A stretch of 64,000 nt of DNA from Yersinia intermedia (GCF_900635455.1 NZ_LR134116.1:2356001-2420000), one strand, 5' to 3'; positions 48,802-59,284 are shown, counted from the stretch's first letter. A program made the numbers and translations. Notes: generated by a model from the letters alone, not told the origin.

Positions 48802-51123
48802 ATGAAATTTAAATCAGCAATAAAACCCTATACCGGCGCGGCTGGTGGCTGGGGCTCCCTCGAAGCTACTACGCGCTTTGTCCTGGACAGCAAACAAGCG
48901 TTGAAAAATATTCGCAATTTGCTACGGGTCAATCAGGTAAAAGGTTTTGATTGCCCCGGTTGTGCCTGGGGTGACGATAACCACAGCACTTTCAGTTTTT
49001 GCGAAAATGGCGCCAAAGCGGTCAGTTGGGAAGCAACCCGCAAAGCAGTGGAACCCCAATTCTTCGCCGAGCACAGTCTGACCACATTGCGCCAGCAGAG
49101 TGACTACTTCCTTGAGTACCAGGGGCGGCTCACCCATCCGATGCGTTATAACCCACAAACTGACCGTTACCAACCCATCAGTTGGGAAGAGGCGTTGGCG
49201 TTGATCGCTCAGCATATTAATGGATTGGATAGCCCTGATCAGTTGGAGCTGTATACCTCCGGGCGCGCCAGTAATGAAGCCTCTTACCTTTATCAGTTAT
49301 TTGGCCGCATGTTGGGGACCAATAACTTCCCGGACTGCTCAAACATGTGCCATGAAGCCAGTGGTACCGGATTAAAGCAAAGCATTGGCGTCGGTAAAGG
49401 CACCATTCAGATGCATGACTTCGAACTGGCCGATGCTATTTTTGTCTTCGGACAAAATCCGGGGACTAACCACCCCCGCATGTTACACAGCCTCCGTCAT
49501 GCCAAAGATCGCGGTGCTCGCATTGTTAGTTTCAATACCTTGCGTGAACGCGGTTTGGAGCGTTTTGCCGATCCGCAAAATCCCCTTGAGATGCTGACAC
49601 CAAAATCCTCCCCTATTAGTTCTGCTTATTTTCAACCTAATTTAGGCGGTGATATGGCGGCGGTGCGCGGCATGGTGAAAGCCTTGTTGGAAACCCATCG
49701 CCATCAACTGGCACACGGGGAGCCTGGTTTGTTTGATCACGCCTTTATTGCGGTATATACACAAGGTATAGAGGCGTATCTGGCGGCCGTAGATAACACG
49801 CCCTGGGCGCAGATCACCCAACAGTCGGGCCTAAGTGAAGAGCAAATTCGCCATGCCGCTGATATTTATCAACATGCCGAACGCGTTATCATCACCTGGG
49901 CGATGGGGATCACTCAGCATAAACATTCAGTGATAACGGTACGTGAATTAGCCAATCTTCAACTGTTGTTTGGTCAGTTAGGCAAGCCCGGCGCGGGGTT
50001 ATGTCCGGTACGCGGCCACAGTAACGTGCAAGGCAATCGCACGATGGGCATTGATGAAAAACCCACAAAAGCCATGCTGGATCGTTTGGCCGACCATTTT
50101 GGTTTCACCCCACCACAAAGTGCAGGTCATAACACCGTGGAAGCCCTTGAGGCAATGTTGCGCGGCGAAGTAAAAGTGCTGATTGCCCTTGGGGGGAACC
50201 TGGCAGCGGCGGCACCGGATACTGAGCGTACTGCGCAAGCGTTACGCCGTTGCGATCTGACCGTTCATATCAGTACTAAGCTAAATCGCAGTCACCTGAT
50301 AACCGGCACTGATGCCTTGATTTTACCCACTCTGGGCCGCACCGAGCGCGATATACAAGCCAGCGGTTCACAATTCATTACGGTAGAAGATTCTTTCAGT
50401 ATGGTGCACGCCTCTGAAGGTGTTGGGAAGCCATTGGCGCAAACCCAGCACGCTGAAACCGCCATTGTTTGTGGCATTGCTAATGCGGTTTTCGCTAACA
50501 AAAAGGTTAAGGGTGCAACGCTGGACTGGCTGGCATTAGCCGCTGACTACAACCTGATCCGTGACCATATTGCCGCCACCGTACCAGGCTTTGATAATTT
50601 CAATACGCGCTGTGATCAACCCGGTGGTTTCTATCTGGGCAGCGCCGCTGCTGAAATGCGTTTTGCTACCCCAAGTGGTAAAGCTGAATTTTGCGCAGCT
50701 CCCCTGCCAGAGAGTCTATTCCCGCAGATTGCCGGGGTTGAAGCGCCGTTTGTGTTACAAACATTACGCTCTCATGATCAATATAACACCACCATTTATG
50801 GTCTCGACGATCGCTACCGGGGTGTCTATGGTCAGCGAGAAGTTCTGTTCATTAACCCGCAAGATTTGGCAGCATTGGCATTAGAAGATGGCGAGTTGGT
50901 GGAAATAGAAACCCTATGGAATGATGGAATTAGCCGTAAAGTCAGTGGATTCAAGTTGGTAAGTTATGATATCCCGCGCGGTAATCTCGCCGCATACTAT
51001 CCTGAAACTAACCCACTGGTGCCCTTATCCAGTTTTGGTGATCAAACCCACACCCCAACATCAAAATCAGTGCCCGTGACCATTCGACGCTGGCAACCAC
51101 CGCTGTCACAGCGGATTGCCTGA
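48802..51123 (+). CDS. ydeP: FdhF/YdeP-family molybdopterin oxidoreductase
   Basis: The 773-residue protein belongs to the molybdopterin bis-MGD oxidoreductase superfamily. It begins TGAAGGWGSLEATTRF and has a compact cysteine motif GFDCPGCAWGDDN. It then shows the cofactor-binding blocks YTSGRASNEASYLYQLFGRM, NNFPDCSNMCHEASG, GQNPGTNHPRM and RSHDQYNTTIYGLDDRYRGV. It resembles E. coli YdeP, which has been linked to acid resistance, and no electron-transfer partner subunit is encoded beside it. No signal for Tat export is seen, so it is probably cytoplasmic. ATG 48802 is chosen by homology; the frame opens at 48769. Confidence 0.87.
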   Translation: MKFKSAIKPYTGAAGGWGSLEATTRFVLDSKQALKNIRNLLRVNQVKGFDCPGCAWGDDNHSTFSFCENGAKAVSWEATRKAVEPQFFAEHSLTTLRQQSDYFLEYQGRLTHPMRYNPQTDRYQPISWEEALALIAQHINGLDSPDQLELYTSGRASNEASYLYQLFGRMLGTNNFPDCSNMCHEASGTGLKQSIGVGKGTIQMHDFELADAIFVFGQNPGTNHPRMLHSLRHAKDRGARIVSFNTLRERGLERFADPQNPLEMLTPKSSPISSAYFQPNLGGDMAAVRGMVKALLETHRHQLAHGEPGLFDHAFIAVYTQGIEAYLAAVDNTPWAQITQQSGLSEEQIRHAADIYQHAERVIITWAMGITQHKHSVITVRELANLQLLFGQLGKPGAGLCPVRGHSNVQGNRTMGIDEKPTKAMLDRLADHFGFTPPQSAGHNTVEALEAMLRGEVKVLIALGGNLAAAAPDTERTAQALRRCDLTVHISTKLNRSHLITGTDALILPTLGRTERDIQASGSQFITVEDSFSMVHASEGVGKPLAQTQHAETAIVCGIANAVFANKKVKGATLDWLALAADYNLIRDHIAATVPGFDNFNTRCDQPGGFYLGSAAAEMRFATPSGKAEFCAAPLPESLFPQIAGVEAPFVLQTLRSHDQYNTTIYGLDDRYRGVYGQREVLFINPQDLAALALEDGELVEIETLWNDGISRKVSGFKLVSYDIPRGNLAAYYPETNPLVPLSSFGDQTHTPTSKSVPVTIRRWQPPLSQRIA

Positions 51124-51305
51124 GTTTGTTATATGAAATCGGCCCTATTGAGGTGACAGGGGCCGATAATCATGGGCAACGGATATGCCCACATCTTTAA
51201 CAAGGAATTCCCCTCCAACGTGATATGCCGCTTGCCCGATGGGGCTGATTCGCGTAAAACTGTCAGCCGGATTAAACCCACTCACTACACCATTCACTGG
51301 ACGAT

Positions 51306-53240
51306 ATGTTTCAAGATAACCCGCTGCTGGCGCAGCTAAAACAGCAACTTCACACTCAGACCCCGCGCGTTGAAGGCGTGGTTAAAGGTACTGAGAAAGG
51401 CTTTGGCTTTCTTGAGGTAGATGGGCAGAAAAGTTATTTTATTCCGCCGCCGCAGATGAAGAAAGTCATGCACGGCGATCGGATTATTGCCACCTTGCAC
51501 ACGGATAAAGATCGTGAAATTGCTGAGCCAGAAACATTGGTCGAGCCATTTTTATCCCGCTTTGTCGGTCGCGTACAACGAAAAGATGATCGTCTGTCTA
51601 TTGTGCCGGACCACCCATTGCTGCGTGATGCCATCCAATGTCGTCCAGACCGTGAGTTAACCCACGATTTCCAAAACGGTGATTGGGCCGTGGCTGAAAT
51701 GCGCCGCCACCCATTAAAAGGCGACCGCGCTTTTAATGCTGATCTGACGGCATTTATTACCAATGGTGAAGATCATTTCGTGCCTTGGTGGGTGACATTA
51801 GCTCGCCATAATCTGGAGCGTGAAGCCCCGGTTATGGTCGAATCCGCCTTGCCAGACTGCGACTTAGCACGCGAAGATCTGACCGCTCTTCATTTTGTCA
51901 CTATCGACAGCAACAGCACCGAAGATATGGATGATGCGTTGTATGTAGAAGACAATGGTGACGGTTCCCTGCTGTTGACCATTGCCATTGCGGACCCAAC
52001 GGCCTATGTTGATGAAAACAGTGAGTTAGATTTAATCGCCCGTAAACGTGCATTTACTAACTATCTGCCTGGCTTCAACATCCCGATGCTGCCACGCCAC
52101 TTGTCTGACAACCTCTGCTCATTGCGGCCAAATGAGCGCCGCCCGGTATTGGTATGCCGTGTGACTATCGCCGCTGATGGGGCGTTAGGTGATGATATTC
52201 GCTTCTCCTCCGCTTGGGTCGAGTCTAAGGCCAAACTGGTTTATGACAAGGTTTCTGACTGGTTGGACGGCAACATGGGTTGGCAGCCACCTGATGCGGA
52301 TATTGCCGAGCAAATTCTATTACTGAAACGGGTTTGCGAAGCGCGTAGCAACTGGCGTCAAGAGCATGCGCTGGTGTTTAAAGACCGCCCAGATTACCGC
52401 TTCCTATTGGGTGAGAAAGGCGAAGTGCTGGATATCATCGTTGAGCACCGCCGTATTGCTAACCGTATTGTTGAAGAGTGCATGATTGCCGCCAACGTCT
52501 GTGCTGCTATTGCGTTACGCGATAATTTGGGCTTTGGCATTTATAACGTGCATACCGGTTTTGATCCGGCCTTGGTTGAACAGGCAGCGACCGTGTTGCA
52601 AGCCAATGGTGTCGAGGCTGACCCCCAGGCTCTGCTGACCCTGCCGGGCTTCTGCGAGTTGCGCCGCCATCTCGATGCGTTGCCAACCCAGTTCCTCGAC
52701 AGCCGTATCCGCCGCTTCCAAACCTTTGCCGAAATCAGCACCGTTCCCGGCCCACACTTTGGTTTAGGGCTAGAGGCCTATGCCACTTGGACTTCACCTA
52801 TTCGTAAATACGGTGATATGGTCAATCATCGCCTGCTCAAAGCTATTATTACCGGCCAGCAAGCAGAGAAACCACAAGATGAGATAACCGTGCAGTTGGC
52901 TGAGCGCCGCCGCCTGAACCGCATGGCTGAACGCGATGTCGGTGACTGGCTGTATGCCCGTTATCTACAACCTCAAGCCGGTACTGATACCCGCTTCCCG
53001 GCGGAAATCATTGATGTCACCCGTGGTGGCCTGCGTGTTCGTTTGCTGGATAATGGCGCTGTGGCCTTTATCCCTGCACCGTTTATTCATGCAGTACGTG
53101 ATGAAATGGTCTGTAGTCAGGAAACAGGTACCGTGCAAATTAAAGGTGAAACGGTTTATAGCCAAAGCGATAAAATCGAAGTGCGTATTGCCGAAGTTCG
53201 CATGGAAACTCGCAATGTGGTGGCCCGCCCGGTGGTTTGA
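51306..53240 (+). CDS. rnb: Exoribonuclease II
   Basis: RNase II degrades single-stranded RNA 3' to 5'. The 644-residue protein has two N-terminal cold-shock domains ([22 protein letters not shown]), the catalytic RNB domain with acidic residues in [14 protein letters not shown], and a C-terminal S1 domain ([21 protein letters not shown]). Length and sequence match E. coli Rnb. It is transcribed alone; ERIC-type sequence and a hairpin terminator follow. Confidence 0.97.
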   Translation: MFQDNPLLAQLKQQLHTQTPRVEGVVKGTEKGFGFLEVDGQKSYFIPPPQMKKVMHGDRIIATLHTDKDREIAEPETLVEPFLSRFVGRVQRKDDRLSIVPDHPLLRDAIQCRPDRELTHDFQNGDWAVAEMRRHPLKGDRAFNADLTAFITNGEDHFVPWWVTLARHNLEREAPVMVESALPDCDLAREDLTALHFVTIDSNSTEDMDDALYVEDNGDGSLLLTIAIADPTAYVDENSELDLIARKRAFTNYLPGFNIPMLPRHLSDNLCSLRPNERRPVLVCRVTIAADGALGDDIRFSSAWVESKAKLVYDKVSDWLDGNMGWQPPDADIAEQILLLKRVCEARSNWRQEHALVFKDRPDYRFLLGEKGEVLDIIVEHRRIANRIVEECMIAANVCAAIALRDNLGFGIYNVHTGFDPALVEQAATVLQANGVEADPQALLTLPGFCELRRHLDALPTQFLDSRIRRFQTFAEISTVPGPHFGLGLEAYATWTSPIRKYGDMVNHRLLKAIITGQQAEKPQDEITVQLAERRRLNRMAERDVGDWLYARYLQPQAGTDTRFPAEIIDVTRGGLRVRLLDNGAVAFIPAPFIHAVRDEMVCSQETGTVQIKGETVYSQSDKIEVRIAEVRMETRNVVARPVV

Positions 53241-53299
53241 TAAGTTGACACCAGTCAATGATTCCGGTGACAAATCTGCCAAGAGCAGATGTGAACGCT

Positions 53300-53378
<79 letters not shown>

Positions 53379-53380
53379 AA

Positions 53381-53414
53381 GCCGTGGTGATACACAACAT
53401 CCCACGGCCTTTTC
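53381..53414 (+). terminator. Terminator after rnb
   Basis: GCCGTGG and CCACGGC form a 7-bp stem with a 13-base loop region, followed by CTTTTC. Confidence 0.6.
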
Positions 53415-53647
53415 AATTGCCCCCTTTCAATCCCACTTGATGTTCCCTCCACTTAGCGCTGTCAGCGTCACAAAATGTAAGCAAATGCTACTTTACATTA
53501 CGTTAAAATAATTTACCGATCACATTTTTCACTTTCGCATCTTTTCTTTCACATTAAAGCTCTTATGTTAACTAGCGGTTTGCATCTTTTTTCCAAAACG
53601 GGTGCTGATAACTGTTAAATTTTCCTCATAACAAGGAGTCGTTACCC

Positions 53648-55714
53648 ATGAAGAACGTCAAGACTGTCGTCATATGGCTGACCGTGGCGTTAATTGGTGC
53701 ATTTGCCTTTGCCATGCTGGCAATCAGCCGCGGTGAGCATGTCAATGCCATCTGGTTGGTGATCGCCTCAGTGGCGTGTTACAGCATCGCTTACCGCTTT
53801 TACAGCCTGTTTATTGCCAAGAATGTGTTTGAGTTGGATGACCGCCGTCTAACACCTGCTGAGCGGCGCAATGATGGTCTGGATTATGTCCCGACCAATA
53901 AATGGGTGCTATTCGGTCACCACTTTGCGGCGATTGCCGGTGCCGGGCCGTTAGTCGGGCCAATACTGGCCGCACAGATGGGCTTCTTACCGGGGACTAT
54001 TTGGATTTTGGTCGGGGTGATGATGGCTGGTGCGGTACAGGATTTCTTGATCCTGTTTATCTCTACCCGCCGCGATGGCCGTTCTCTGGGGGAGATGGCA
54101 AAACAAGAGTTGGGCGCTTTTGCCGGGGTTATTACCATGCTGGGTGCGCTAGGGGTGATGATTATCATCTTGTCCGCGCTAGCATTAGTGGTGGTTAAAG
54201 CCTTAGCTGACAGCCCATGGGGCTTGTTCACCATTGCCGCGACTATCCCGATCGCACTGTTTATGGGCGTTTATATGCGCTTTATCCGCCCAGGTAAAAT
54301 CGCGGAAGTATCCTTAATTGGTTTCGTACTGATGATGTCCGCAATTATTTACGGCGGCAATATTGCGGCTCACCCTTATTGGGGGCCATTCTTTACCTTA
54401 CACGGCACCACCCTGACCTGGGTGCTGGTTATCTACGGTTTTATCGCCTCAGTGCTGCCAGTGTGGTTGTTGCTGGCACCACGGGACTATCTGTCGACCT
54501 TCCTGAAGATCGGCGTCATTATTGGTCTGGCCATCGGTATTGTCTTTGCCATGCCTGAAATGAAAATGCCTGCCGTCACACGTTTTATTGATGGCAGCGG
54601 CCCGGTATTCTCCGGTAGCCTGTTCCCGTTCCTGTTTATTACCATCGCTTGCGGGGCTATTTCGGGCTTCCACGCCTTGGTTGCCAGTGGCACCACACCA
54701 AAACTGATTGAGCGTGAAAGTCACACTCGCTTTATCGGCTATGGCGCGATGCTGATGGAGTCCTTTGTCGCCATCATGGCGCTAATTTGTGCCTCGGTTA
54801 TCGATCCCGGTGTCTATTTCGCCATGAACTCTCCGGCGGCGTTGATTGGCACCACAGTAGAAAGCGCCTCTCTGGCCATTAGCAGTTGGGGGTTTGTAGT
54901 TACACCTGAAACCCTGGCCATGATTGCCAAAGATGTTGGCGAGAACACCATTTTATCCCGTGCAGGTGGTGCCCCCACTTTCGCCGTCGGGATGGCGCAT
55001 ATTATCAGTGAGATATTTAACAGCCGCAATATGATGGCCTTCTGGTATCACTTTGCCATTCTATTTGAAGCCATGTTTATTCTGACCGCCGTGGATGCCG
55101 GTACCCGCGCCTGCCGCTTTATGGTGCAGGATTTGGTGGGTGTGGTGGTGCCGAGTCTGGCAAATAACCGCTCATGGTTTGGTAACTTGTCCGGTACCAC
55201 CGTGGCGGTCGCCTGCTGGGGCTTCTTTGTTTATCAAGGTGTAGTTGACCCACTAGGGGGGATCAATACCTTGTGGCCACTGTTCGGTATCGGTAACCAG
55301 ATGCTGGCATCGATGGCGCTGATTTTAGGGACTGTCGTCCTGTTTAAAATGAAGAAGCAACGCTATGCTTGGGTAACCATCCTGCCAACGATTTGGCTGT
55401 TTATTACCTCAATGACTGCGGGCTGGCAGAAGATTTTCCATGAAAAACCGAGTATTGGCTTCCTGGCGCAAGCGAAGAAATTCTCAGCCGGGGTTGAACA
55501 AGGGGTTCTGATTGCCCCCGCCAAAAGCATTAAAGACATGGAAACTATTGTGTTCAACAACCAGATCAATGCCGCCTTATGTGCATTCTTTATGCTGGTG
55601 GCAGTGACCATGCTGATTTCATCTTTCTTTGTGGTCCGTCGTGCGCTGAAATCCAGCAAACCGACCACTCATGAGACTGAAATTGTCTTGCGTGAGGAGA
55701 TTGCTCGTGGTTAA
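53648..55714 (+). CDS. cstA: Carbon starvation protein A family pyruvate/peptide transporter
   Basis: The 688-residue inner-membrane protein of the CstA family has about 16-18 hydrophobic segments. Family blocks are GLDYVPTNKWVLFGHHFAAIAGAGPLVGP in outline, PVWLLLAPRDYLSTFLKIG, ACGAISGFHALVASGTTPK and VVDPLGGINTLWPLFGIGNQ. E. coli has two paralogues: CstA (peptide and pyruvate uptake on starvation) and BtsT (pyruvate/H+ symporter); this protein is nearer CstA. AAGGAG precedes ATG 53648. Upstream a GATCACATTT half-site suggests CRP control. The next gene is a YbdD-type partner, as in both E. coli loci. Confidence 0.9.
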   Translation: MKNVKTVVIWLTVALIGAFAFAMLAISRGEHVNAIWLVIASVACYSIAYRFYSLFIAKNVFELDDRRLTPAERRNDGLDYVPTNKWVLFGHHFAAIAGAGPLVGPILAAQMGFLPGTIWILVGVMMAGAVQDFLILFISTRRDGRSLGEMAKQELGAFAGVITMLGALGVMIIILSALALVVVKALADSPWGLFTIAATIPIALFMGVYMRFIRPGKIAEVSLIGFVLMMSAIIYGGNIAAHPYWGPFFTLHGTTLTWVLVIYGFIASVLPVWLLLAPRDYLSTFLKIGVIIGLAIGIVFAMPEMKMPAVTRFIDGSGPVFSGSLFPFLFITIACGAISGFHALVASGTTPKLIERESHTRFIGYGAMLMESFVAIMALICASVIDPGVYFAMNSPAALIGTTVESASLAISSWGFVVTPETLAMIAKDVGENTILSRAGGAPTFAVGMAHIISEIFNSRNMMAFWYHFAILFEAMFILTAVDAGTRACRFMVQDLVGVVVPSLANNRSWFGNLSGTTVAVACWGFFVYQGVVDPLGGINTLWPLFGIGNQMLASMALILGTVVLFKMKKQRYAWVTILPTIWLFITSMTAGWQKIFHEKPSIGFLAQAKKFSAGVEQGVLIAPAKSIKDMETIVFNNQINAALCAFFMLVAVTMLISSFFVVRRALKSSKPTTHETEIVLREEIARG

Positions 55715-56021
55715 TGCAGGCATACCGTTTCGCACCCGAACAGGTTTAGCAACCACGCCGCGCCTGATTACGCGTTGTATACCGCTGGTTCCTGTGGCTG
55801 TCCAGCCGACAGATCTGCGGGCCTGGTTGCGCCTTATCGCACACCGCGTGGCACAAAGCTTTCGCCTGATGGTGGGAGTACAGGATTACGGTAATTATGT
55901 TAATCATATGCGCCGGCATCATCCTGACACCGCACCGATGACCGAACGGGAATTCCACCGTTATTGTCTGGATGCCCGCTTCCCCAGCAAGGCGGGCAAA
56001 CTGGGGAAATGCCCTTGCTAG
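55707..56021 (+). CDS. ybdD: YbdD/YjiX family small protein (DUF466)
   Basis: The C-terminal 65 residues match YbdD: VGVQDYGNYVNHMRRHHPDTAPMT then F-DARFPSKAGKLGKCPC. The N-terminal 40 residues are longer than the family and Arg/Pro-rich. GTG 55707 is the preferred start (GAGGAG at 55694-55699) and overlaps the cstA stop by 8 bp, so translation is coupled. YbdD is required by its CstA-type partner in E. coli, but its mechanism is not clear. An earlier ATG at 55671 would overlap cstA further and lacks a ribosome site. Confidence 0.85.
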   Translation: MVNAGIPFRTRTGLATTPRLITRCIPLVPVAVQPTDLRAWLRLIAHRVAQSFRLMVGVQDYGNYVNHMRRHHPDTAPMTEREFHRYCLDARFPSKAGKLGKCPC

Positions 56022-56057
56022 GCGGCTAACAAGCCGAACGATGAAGTGACATTGTCA

Positions 56058-56089
56058 CGCCCTGTGGATACTTCACAGGGCGTTTTTAT
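56058..56089 (+). terminator. Terminator of the cstA-ybdD operon
   Basis: A perfect 9-bp stem CGCCCTGTG / CACAGGGCG with a 7-base loop is followed by TTTTTATT. Confidence 0.9.
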
Positions 56090-56116
56090 TATCCGTTTGA
56101 ACAGCAGGCACCACAA

Positions 56117-56782
56117 CTAGCTCAAGATTGGCGAGCCAAATGCGCCCTGCCAATCTTGTTCAAATTGTTCTACTGCCGCTTTTACCGCAGGCGCGCTAAT
56201 AAATTGTTCTGCCACATCCACCGGTATGGTGACCGACTGACAGCCCGCCAACAGGCAATCCAGAACCTGACGCGGCGTGCGGAAGCTGGCGGCCAGCACT
56301 TTAGCACCTGGAGCATGTAAGGTTAACAATTGCTGTAATTCACGGACCATCGCAATACCATCACCGCCTTGTGCATCCAGTCGGTTAACATAGGGGGCGA
56401 CATATTCAGCCCCTGCCAATGCAGACAGCAGCCCTTGCCCGGCACCATATACGGCGGTACCTAATGTGGGAATCGACATCCCTTTCAATTGCTTAATAGC
56501 AGCCAATCCTTCAGCGGTGGCGGGAATTTTGATAACCAAACCAGGGATGCGCTTTGACAGCATAATTGCCTCGGACACCATCAGTTCGCTGTCATTGGCC
56601 AGCACTTGTGCGAAAAGTTTACCGGTACCGCCCAGAGCATCACGCAACGCAGGTAACACCTCCCAGATAGGTTTGCCCGCCTTTGCCAGAATAGTCGGGT
56701 TGGTAGTGACCCCCTGTAATGGCAATACACGCGCCAGGCGTTTTACTGCGGCGACATCTGCGGTATCAAGATAAAGCTCCAT
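56117..56782 (-). CDS. fsaA: Fructose-6-phosphate aldolase
   Basis: Fsa cleaves fructose-6-phosphate to dihydroxyacetone and glyceraldehyde-3-phosphate and can condense many aldehydes in reverse. The 221-residue TIM-barrel protein of the transaldolase family has the Schiff-base Lys85 in [11 protein letters not shown], plus [39 protein letters not shown] and [13 protein letters not shown]. It agrees closely with E. coli FsaA. The gene is divergent from a DeoR-family regulator, with repeated CGAAAG motifs between them, which suggests direct control. In E. coli FsaA lies elsewhere. Confidence 0.94.
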   Translation of the reverse strand: MELYLDTADVAAVKRLARVLPLQGVTTNPTILAKAGKPIWEVLPALRDALGGTGKLFAQVLANDSELMVSEAIMLSKRIPGLVIKIPATAEGLAAIKQLKGMSIPTLGTAVYGAGQGLLSALAGAEYVAPYVNRLDAQGGDGIAMVRELQQLLTLHAPGAKVLAASFRTPRQVLDCLLAGCQSVTIPVDVAEQFISAPAVKAAVEQFEQDWQGAFGSPILS

Positions 56783-56910
56783 AAGAACCTCCGGTTTGGA
56801 TTATGTAAGCAGCCAGACTGGTTACCCAGCTAAGCAAATGGATTTACCAACAATCATTAGCCGCAATCATAGACCAATAATAAATCTATAACGTGATCTC
56901 TATCAAAATA

Positions 56911-56947
56911 CTTTCATTCGAAAGCCAGGATAACTTCAATCGAAAGT
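56911..56947. promoter_or_regulatory. Candidate DeoR-family operator between fsaA and yciT
   Basis: Two similar dyads, CTTTCATTCGAAAG (56911-56924) and ACTTCAATCGAAAGT (56933-56947), have their CGAAAG cores exactly 22 bp apart, two helical turns on one face of the DNA. CGAAA/TTTCG repeats are typical of DeoR/GlpR-type operators. They lie about 130 bp before fsaA and 200 bp before the regulator gene. Confidence 0.5.
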
Positions 56948-57145
56948 AATATGTTTTTGCATAATGCAAAAAGTGCGATGATAGGGTTGTAGGACAGAGT
57001 TGTGGGGTGCCTCACTTTTCCCTCAGTCCACCGAGTGTTATCCGCGCTATTTAGGGTATTATTTACTATTAAGATGCTGTGACCGGCGAGCGTTGACCTG
57101 CGTTGGCAGGTTCACCTCCCATCACATCCTTTGATCTGGAATGCC

Positions 57146-57892
57146 ATGAACCCAAGACAACAAATAATTTTACAGTTGGTAAACGACCGGCAACGTGTCA
57201 GCGTCAGTGAATTGGCACAGGAAACACAGGTCTCTGAGGTGACAATCCGTCAGGATCTCAATCAGCTAGAATCACGAGGCTTGCTCAAGCGAGTGCATGG
57301 CTCAGCCGTCGCGCTTGAGAGTGACGATGTTGATGTTCGCATGATGACTCACTTCGCCATGAAGCAAAAACTGGCCAATCACGCTGCATCACTGGTCAAT
57401 GAAGGTGAAACGGTATTTGTCGAAAGTGGCAGTAGTAACGCCCTGCTGGCGCATCATTTGGCACAACGCCCTGGCATTACCTTGGTGACGGTGAGTGGCT
57501 ATATTGCCAGACAATTGAAAGAGTCTTCCTGTGAAGTCATTCTTCTGGGCGGAATTTATCAGAAAAAAAGTGACAGTATGGTTGGCCCATTGACGCAACT
57601 TTGTTTGCGCCATGTGCATTTCAGTAAGGCGTTTATCGGCATCGATGGTTACCAAGTGGATACCGGTTTTACTGGGCGCGATATGTTACGGGCCGATGTG
57701 ATCAATAGTGTGTTAGCCAAAGGCGCTGAAAATATTATTCTGGCCGATGCATCAAAATTTGGCCAAGTGCATCAGAACTCACTGATGCCATTATCGTCCA
57801 TCAACCGGGTTATTACCGATAACCGCCTGCCCGCAGGTTATCAGCAGCAATTAATGGCACAAGGCATTCAAGTCGATATCCTCAGCGAATAA
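57146..57892 (+). CDS. yciT: DeoR-family regulator YciT
   Basis: The 248-residue protein has an N-terminal DeoR helix-turn-helix ([25 protein letters not shown], then KRVHGSAV) and a phosphosugar-isomerase-like sensor domain ([52 protein letters not shown]). It matches E. coli YciT. The effector is probably a sugar phosphate, perhaps related to the divergent F6P aldolase (inference). ATG 57146 is used; the upstream ATG at 57131 is weaker. Confidence 0.9.
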   Translation: MNPRQQIILQLVNDRQRVSVSELAQETQVSEVTIRQDLNQLESRGLLKRVHGSAVALESDDVDVRMMTHFAMKQKLANHAASLVNEGETVFVESGSSNALLAHHLAQRPGITLVTVSGYIARQLKESSCEVILLGGIYQKKSDSMVGPLTQLCLRHVHFSKAFIGIDGYQVDTGFTGRDMLRADVINSVLAKGAENIILADASKFGQVHQNSLMPLSSINRVITDNRLPAGYQQQLMAQGIQVDILSE

Positions 57893-57926
57893 GAGGAACA
57901 ACATTCATAACGGAGTAACAGCAATA

Positions 57927-58175
57927 ATGGCGGACATTACCTTCACGCGTGAACAGACACAGCGGATGGCACGTAAAATTCAGGACTATCTGGAGCAGAA
58001 CCTGAGTATTGAGCTGGAAGATTTTGATGCGGAATTTTTACTGGAATTCATCAGCCGTGAGCTGGGCGCACATTATTACAATCAAGGTATCAATGATGCC
58101 ATTGCACAGGTCGAAGCAAAAATGCTCGATATCACTGACTCCGTGCTATGGCTGGAGAAACCCGTGCAAGACTGA
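57927..58175 (+). CDS. DUF2164 family protein
   Basis: The 82-residue acidic, mainly helical protein (TRMARKI-type start, then FDAEFLLEFISRELGAHYYNQGINDA) matches the DUF2164 family, which has no known function. GGAG lies before ATG 57927. It is 34 bp downstream of yciT on the same strand and is probably co-transcribed. Confidence 0.8.
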   Translation: MADITFTREQTQRMARKIQDYLEQNLSIELEDFDAEFLLEFISRELGAHYYNQGINDAIAQVEAKMLDITDSVLWLEKPVQD

Positions 58176-58221
58176 ACACGGGTTATCTTGTTTGCTTCTC
58201 AACGAGAGGCCCAAACAGCGA

Positions 58222-58917
58222 TTATTGCCCGTAATAGGCATTTTTACCGTGTTTGCGTAAATAGTGTTTATCCAGCAGTTGCGGTTGCATATTACCAAGT
58301 TGCGGGTTCAATTGGCGTGAGAAAATCCCCATATAAGCCAACTCTTCTAACACCACCGCGTTGTGCACTGCATTATCCGCGCTGGTCCCCCAGGCAAACG
58401 GCCCGTGTGAATTGACTAAAACGGCAGGCACATCTTCCGGCTTAATGCCCCGTTGATGGAATGTTTCAACAATGACATTACCGGTCTCCCATTCATAGCG
58501 GCCAGCAATCTCTTCCTGCGTCATCAGCCGAGTGCAAGGAATAGCGCCATAGAAGTAATCTGCATGCGTGGTGCCCCATGCTGGCAAATCTAGCCCCGCC
58601 TGCGCCCAAATGGTTGCATGGCGTGAATGGGTATGAACGATGCCACCAATCTGCGGGAAATTAAGATAAAGCACTCGGTGAGTATCGGTATCCGATGAAG
58701 GCTTCTTACTGCCCTCCACCACTTTGCCAGTTTCCAGCTCGACTACCACCATATCGTCCAGTGTCATCACATCATATTCCACACCGGAAGGCTTAATAAC
58801 CAGCAAACCACGTTGTCTATCGACAGCACTGACATTCCCCCAAGTGAATGTGACCAGATTATGGCGAGGTAAAGCCAGATTGGCGGCCAGCACTTGCTGT
58901 TTCAGTTCGTTAAGCAT
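58222..58917 (-). CDS. araD: L-ribulose-5-phosphate 4-epimerase
   Basis: AraD converts L-ribulose-5-phosphate to D-xylulose-5-phosphate, the last step of arabinose use. The 231-residue class II aldolase-fold zinc enzyme has metal histidines H95 and H97 in [18 protein letters not shown], the substrate block [22 protein letters not shown], and the third histidine in [16 protein letters not shown] lies 9 bp before ATG 58917. It is 29 kb away from araBA, unlike the E. coli araBAD operon. An AraC-like half-site lies 58 bp upstream in the correct orientation. Confidence 0.95.
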   Translation of the reverse strand: MLNELKQQVLAANLALPRHNLVTFTWGNVSAVDRQRGLLVIKPSGVEYDVMTLDDMVVVELETGKVVEGSKKPSSDTDTHRVLYLNFPQIGGIVHTHSRHATIWAQAGLDLPAWGTTHADYFYGAIPCTRLMTQEEIAGRYEWETGNVIVETFHQRGIKPEDVPAVLVNSHGPFAWGTSADNAVHNAVVLEELAYMGIFSRQLNPQLGNMQPQLLDKHYLRKHGKNAYYGQ

Positions 58918-58974
58918 CGTCGTATCCTGAATGTCTGAATTTCTCTCATTTTCAGCGTCACAGGTCAGAACAGG

Positions 58975-58991
58975 TATGGGATAAATGGCTA
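58975..58991 (-). promoter_or_regulatory. AraC-like half-site upstream of araD
   Basis: Read toward araD the 17-mer is TAGCCATTTATCCCATA, matching E. coli araI1 at 12 of 17 positions, with both ends (TAGC and CCATA) intact. Its end is 58 bp before the araD start codon, a suitable place for activation. A second repeat at 21-bp spacing is not evident. Confidence 0.5.
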
Positions 58992-59284
58992 TAAACTGCG
59001 TGCAGATCGGCTGGAAAGTACAGTCTGAGAGATGTACCTACCAGAACGTCATATTTTATTTAGCGCTGACAATGGCTTAATTGCGCCTTTGGCCTCAGAT
59101 AAACCCTAATTATCCTCATCATCAGATCAAATTAGGACTATTTACCTATTAAATGATTTGCGGATATTTATACTAATTTCTATCGGTGACAAAACGAATT
59201 TTTAGCATTAATTGCGAATTTAAATCCAAACGGCGATTTTTATTCTAAACACTAACAAAATGAGACTTCGGCTAAAATTGATAC

